Shown here: one piece after another, positions 58,141 through 64,000 of the stretch
Layout: each line of letters starts with the position of its first letter
Numbering within the stretch: the stretch's first letter is position 1
Assembly: GCF_020229735.1 (NCBI RefSeq)
Contig: NZ_CP083455.1
Coordinates: 2,631,001-2,695,000, forward strand
DNA: 64,000 nt
Direction: 5' to 3'
Source of the DNA: Deinococcus taeanensis
GTDB taxonomy: Bacteria > Deinococcota > Deinococci > Deinococcales > Deinococcaceae
Position numbers and translations under genes: made by a program
The notes under the pieces: generated by a model
Told to the model about the DNA's origin: nothing
Database searches by the model: none
The model's input: the letters and a program-made list of their open reading frames with translations, nothing else

Positions 58141-59742
58141 TCAGGTGGTGAAGAACACCAGGTCTGCCGGCACATGCGCCGGAACAGCTCTCCCCTCCCC
58201 CGCCGGCCCCAGCCTCTCTGCCAAAGTGCGCGCCTCTTCCAGATACGCGGCGTACGGCACCGGCCCGACCGCGCGGGCAGGCCGCAGCTCACCAAACAGA
58301 TCGAGGGGCGCCCGGTCACCCGGGTGGGTCCAGGCCCCGCTCATCCAGTCGAAAGTGTACTGCGCAACGAACCGTTCGCCGTACTCCGCCACAAATTCCA
58401 CGGCGGCCAGCAGGAACTCCACTTCGTCATCCGTGGCCCACGGCGCAAGGTTCAGGCGCGTCCAGCCCGGCTTCACGCCGTCCACGTGATTCAGGGCGCA
58501 CTGCATGTACCGCTCGCTCGTCTGGTCATCCACGTTCAGCAGCACGTGTCCATACGGCCCGGCACACGCGCAGCCACCACGGGCCTGAATCCCGAACAGG
58601 TCATTCAGGAGCCGCACCACCAGCCGCGGATGCAGCTGCAGCCCACCTCCTGTGAACGTCAGGAACGACAGGAACGCCAGGCGCGGCGCGTCCAGGTTGC
58701 CCAGCAACTGCACGCGTGGGTTGGGCCGAAGCCGGGCCAGGGCCCGGGCGTACAGGTCATGCTCACGGGCAGTCAGCTGCTCCGTTCCCAGGTCCGCTTT
58801 CACGCGGAAGGCCAGGGCCGTGCGGATTTTGCCCAGAATGGCGGGCGTTCCGGCGTCCTCGCGCACCTCGATGTCCTCGACATAGATCTGCCGCTCCCGG
58901 TTCACGAAACGCACCGTGCCGCCCCCCGGCGTGCTGGGCACCTGCAGGCGGTACAGCTCCTCCCGGAAGCACAGCAGACCCGGCGTACCGGGGCCCCCCA
59001 CGAACTTGTGCGGGCTGAGGAACACTGCGTCGTACCCGTCGGGCCGCCCGGGCTTCATATCGATCGGTACGTACGGCCCACTCGCCGCAAAATCGAAGAA
59101 GGCATACGCGCCGTGGGCATGCAGGATGCGCGCCACGGACCGCGTATCGGTGAGCAGGCCAGTGACGTTGCTCGCCGCGCTGAACGACCCGATCCGGGGC
59201 CGCCCGGCGTAGCGGGGGTCCTTCAGGGCGTCCACCAGAGCCTCCAGATTCAGGTTGCCCTTCTCGCACAGGGGAATTTCAACGACCTCGGCGAGCGTTT
59301 CGCGCCAGCTGATCTCGTTGCTGTGATGCTCATAGGGCCCCACGAAGACCACGGGCCGCTGCCCGGCAGGCAGGGCCGCCAGCACTGCACTGCGGTGCTG
59401 GGCCGCCACTGACAGCCCCAGGATGTCCTGAAGGCGCCGCACAGCGGCCGTACTGCCAGACCCACAGAACACCAGTTTGCAGCTGGGGTCACCTCCCAGC
59501 TGACTTTTGATGTACTCGGCGGCCTGGTGGGTCAGGTGGGTGGAGTGCGCGCCCGTGGCACTGTCCTCGGTGTGCGTGTTGGCGTACAGCGGCAGGGCCA
59601 GCGTAGCAATCCGGTCCTCCACGCTGCGCAGCGCCCGGCCAGAGGCGACGTAATCGGCGTAGGTGACGCGACGCTCCCCGAACGGCGTGTGAATCAGGGT
59701 GTCGGAACCGATCAGATCGGCGCGCAGCTGGGCAAACTCCAT
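58141..59742 (-). CDS. Class V aminotransferase (cysteine desulfurase-like)
   Basis: PLP-dependent, 533 residues, longer than SufS/IscS (about 400) by a C-terminal extension of about 100 residues (from [17 protein letters not shown] on). The Lys motif is [18 protein letters not shown], the PLP Asp region [15 protein letters not shown], the N-terminal [20 protein letters not shown] matches the class, and [11 protein letters not shown] could supply a desulfurase Cys. It is similar in plan to SufS-like proteins of unknown role. The start ATG 59742 follows TACCAT by 5 nt (leaderless). Confidence 0.88.
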   Translation of the reverse strand: MEFAQLRADLIGSDTLIHTPFGERRVTYADYVASGRALRSVEDRIATLALPLYANTHTEDSATGAHSTHLTHQAAEYIKSQLGGDPSCKLVFCGSGSTAAVRRLQDILGLSVAAQHRSAVLAALPAGQRPVVFVGPYEHHSNEISWRETLAEVVEIPLCEKGNLNLEALVDALKDPRYAGRPRIGSFSAASNVTGLLTDTRSVARILHAHGAYAFFDFAASGPYVPIDMKPGRPDGYDAVFLSPHKFVGGPGTPGLLCFREELYRLQVPSTPGGGTVRFVNRERQIYVEDIEVREDAGTPAILGKIRTALAFRVKADLGTEQLTAREHDLYARALARLRPNPRVQLLGNLDAPRLAFLSFLTFTGGGLQLHPRLVVRLLNDLFGIQARGGCACAGPYGHVLLNVDDQTSERYMQCALNHVDGVKPGWTRLNLAPWATDDEVEFLLAAVEFVAEYGERFVAQYTFDWMSGAWTHPGDRAPLDLFGELRPARAVGPVPYAAYLEEARTLAERLGPAGEGRAVPAHVPADLVFFTT

Positions 59743-59852
59743 GCCTCATGGTAGGGGTCAGGTCCCCCGGCCCTCAACGGGCCTGATCGGGCAGTCCGAT
59801 CAGGGTGCGGCTTACGCTGCGCCTGCCGGAGAGGCGCTACACTGGTGGGCTG

Positions 59853-61679
<1,827 letters not shown>

Positions 61680-61744
61680 CGGTGAAACAAAACCAACTCT
61701 GAATTTCCTCTTGACTGGAAGCTCCTCCGTTTGACCTCACTTTC

Positions 61745-61774
61745 GTTTCACGGGAAACTTGACGGTGAAACAAG
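61745..61774. promoter_or_regulatory. parS-like repeat, copy 2
   Basis: GTTTCACGGGAAAC (61745-61758) followed by TTGACGGTGAAACAAG. The first 14 bases fit a parS core GTTTC-N4-GAAAC, one base from the Bacillus-type TTTCACGTGAAA centre. The full 30-bp unit repeats copy 1 83 bp away with two differences. It lies 13 bp before the LAGLIDADG-like gene. Confidence 0.6.
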
Positions 61775-61786
61775 AGGAGGAGCACG

Positions 61787-62107
61787 ATGAGGACGTTTGA
61801 ACAGGGCCTGCTGCTGGGCATCCTGATTGGCGAAGGGCACTTCGGGGGGGACGGCAAACAGCCCCAGATCACGCTGCGGATGCACACCCGGCACGAGCGG
61901 CTCTTTGAAACGCTGCTGCGTCTGTGCCCAGGTTCAAAACTGTACGGGCCCTACCACCACGGCGGCAGACGCTATTTTCAGTGGATGGCCCGCGGGGACG
62001 CGCTGCGCAACACGCTGCTGCCCATGCTTGAGACCCTGCCGCTGGAGGAAATTGATGAACACGTATACGAGAGGTACCAGGAAATGAAAGTCCGGTACGG
62101 GCTGTGA
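61787..62107 (+). CDS. LAGLIDADG-like small protein (106 aa)
   Basis: 106 residues. The opening [17 protein letters not shown] (7-23) reads as a single LAGLIDADG motif with the acidic position held by Glu16. [22 protein letters not shown] and [17 protein letters not shown] continue the usual alpha-beta-beta-alpha-beta-beta order of a half-size LAGLIDADG domain; homodimers of this size can be endonucleases, maturases or transcription factors (WhiA-like fold). A strong AGGAGG (61775-61780) lies 6 nt before ATG 61787. It sits in the mnmG-rsmG-parA operon and its 3' end overlaps rsmG (GTGA), which argues for a resident cellular gene. Confidence 0.6.
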   Translation: MRTFEQGLLLGILIGEGHFGGDGKQPQITLRMHTRHERLFETLLRLCPGSKLYGPYHHGGRRYFQWMARGDALRNTLLPMLETLPLEEIDEHVYERYQEMKVRYGL

Positions 62108-62838
62108 CTCCGGAGGGCGAGGCCCTGCTGCTTCAGGGAACCGCAGAGCTGGGGCTCACGGTAGAAGACCATCTGCCGGCGTTCGCGCACCTCCTAGAGC
62201 TGCTCGTCGAGGCGAACAGCCGCGTGAATCTCACCGCCCTGAAAACCGAGGCGGAGATCATCCTGAAGCACTTCGTGGACTCCCTGACCTGCCTGCGGGG
62301 CGGCCATCTCAACGGCGAGGGCCAGGTGCTGGACCTCGGGACCGGCGCCGGCTTTCCAGCCCTGCCGCTGGCGATCATGCAGCCCGGCGCCACCTTCACG
62401 CCGCTGGACTCCATCCGCAAGAAAATTGACTTCGTCCGGGGCGCCGCCGACGCCCTGAACCTCCCGAACGTCACCCCGCTCGTGGGCCGCGCCGAAACGC
62501 TGGGCCGCGACCCGGAGCACCGTGAACGCTACGACCGGGTCGTGTGCCGGGCGGTGGCCGCCCTGCCCATCCTGGCCGAACTGGCGCTGCCGCTCCTGAG
62601 GCCTGGAGGTCTGGTGGTCGCGCAAAAAGGCCCCATCAGCGAGGAAGAACTGCGCGCTGGCCGCCGCGCCGCGGGCGAGGTCGGGGGCCGGGTCACCGAG
62701 GTCGACGCCTTTACGCTGCCGGTCCTGGGGGACGCCCGCACGCTGATCGTGATGCAGAAGGTGGGGGCCACCCCTGGGAAATACCCACGGCGCGAGGGCG
62801 TGCCCAACCAGCAGCCGCTATTCTGGACGGCACGGTGA
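62104..62838 (+). CDS. rsmG: 16S rRNA (guanine527-N7)-methyltransferase RsmG (GidB)
   Basis: Methylates G527 of 16S rRNA with SAM. It has 244 residues. The start helix region [26 protein letters not shown] is characteristic, the SAM loop is [17 protein letters not shown], and [33 protein letters not shown] and [13 protein letters not shown] follow. The GTG start 62104 overlaps the stop of the LAGLIDADG-like gene. parA begins 38 nt downstream. Confidence 0.95.
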   Translation: MTPEGEALLLQGTAELGLTVEDHLPAFAHLLELLVEANSRVNLTALKTEAEIILKHFVDSLTCLRGGHLNGEGQVLDLGTGAGFPALPLAIMQPGATFTPLDSIRKKIDFVRGAADALNLPNVTPLVGRAETLGRDPEHRERYDRVVCRAVAALPILAELALPLLRPGGLVVAQKGPISEEELRAGRRAAGEVGGRVTEVDAFTLPVLGDARTLIVMQKVGATPGKYPRREGVPNQQPLFWTAR

Positions 62839-62875
62839 ACGGATTGCCACACGAGAACAAAATGCAGGTGACGCT

Positions 62876-64000
<1,125 letters not shown>

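Overview
The window is a gene-dense, high-GC bacterial chromosome segment that looks like Deinococcus. The reasons are the gene set (compact RNB-domain exoribonuclease, HU with a basic N-terminal extension, M42 peptidase, a DdrA/Rad52-like protein), the GTGA/ATGA operon overlaps, and many genes with a TANNNT -10 box only 5-9 nt before the start codon, the leaderless promoter pattern typical of this genus. The right end carries mnmG-rsmG-parA-parB with parS-like repeats, an arrangement usually found near a chromosome origin; dnaA itself is not in the window.

Layout. 0-0.25 kb: tail of a transposase gene cut by the window edge. 0.65-5.2 kb (minus): M42 peptidase, pth, a small conserved protein and a PAS-PAS-GGDEF-EAL protein. 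5.2-6.5 kb (minus): HU and an E1-like adenylyltransferase. 6.5-11.3 kb (plus): PlsY-like protein, TPR membrane protein, ubiX, ispD, ispE. 12-16 kb (plus): penicillin-acylase-family hydrolase, DdrA-like protein, metallophosphoesterase. 16.0-18.7 kb: tRNA-Asp and tRNA-Phe with promoter and terminator, then the queuosine operon queF-queD-queE-queC behind a structured leader RNA. 18.7-24.6 kb (minus): transketolase, a gene-poor kilobase, an MFS transporter and a TPR protein. 24.8-26.8 kb: ftsH behind an HspR-type (HAIR) operator.

26.9-33.3 kb: a two-gene SHOCT/VNGGNL-repeat operon, an RNase II-type enzyme, small proteins, agmatine deiminase and a tandem GNAT protein. 33.25-34.17 kb: a dead IS5-family element inserted into a CTAG that supplies the stop codon of both flanking genes. 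34-45.3 kb: VOC protein, aldo/keto reductase, DsbA-like protein, threonine synthase, a lipoprotein, N-carbamoylputrescine amidase, a regulator/P450 divergent pair with a perfect dyad operator, a methyltransferase remnant, truA and a LysM-M23 peptidase. 45.3-49.2 kb: surE, a response regulator and several small unknown proteins, with two gene-poor stretches. 49-53.8 kb: TPR lipoprotein-like exported protein, def-fmt, a LURP-one-like protein and nth. 54-58 kb (minus): a 2-oxo acid dehydrogenase operon (E1alpha, E1beta, small membrane protein, E2) behind a PaaR-type TetR operator. 58.1-59.7 kb: class V aminotransferase. 59.85-64 kb: mnmG, a LAGLIDADG-like small protein, rsmG, parA and the start of parB.

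Functional threads: queuosine synthesis (four genes in one operon), isoprenoid precursors (ispD-ispE), polyamine synthesis from agmatine (aguA and aguB, 8 kb apart), translation initiation/recycling (pth, def-fmt), tRNA modification (truA, mnmG, queuosine), protein quality control (ftsH), and chromosome segregation (parAB with parS-like sites). Function calls are from sequence motifs read by eye; no database search was possible.
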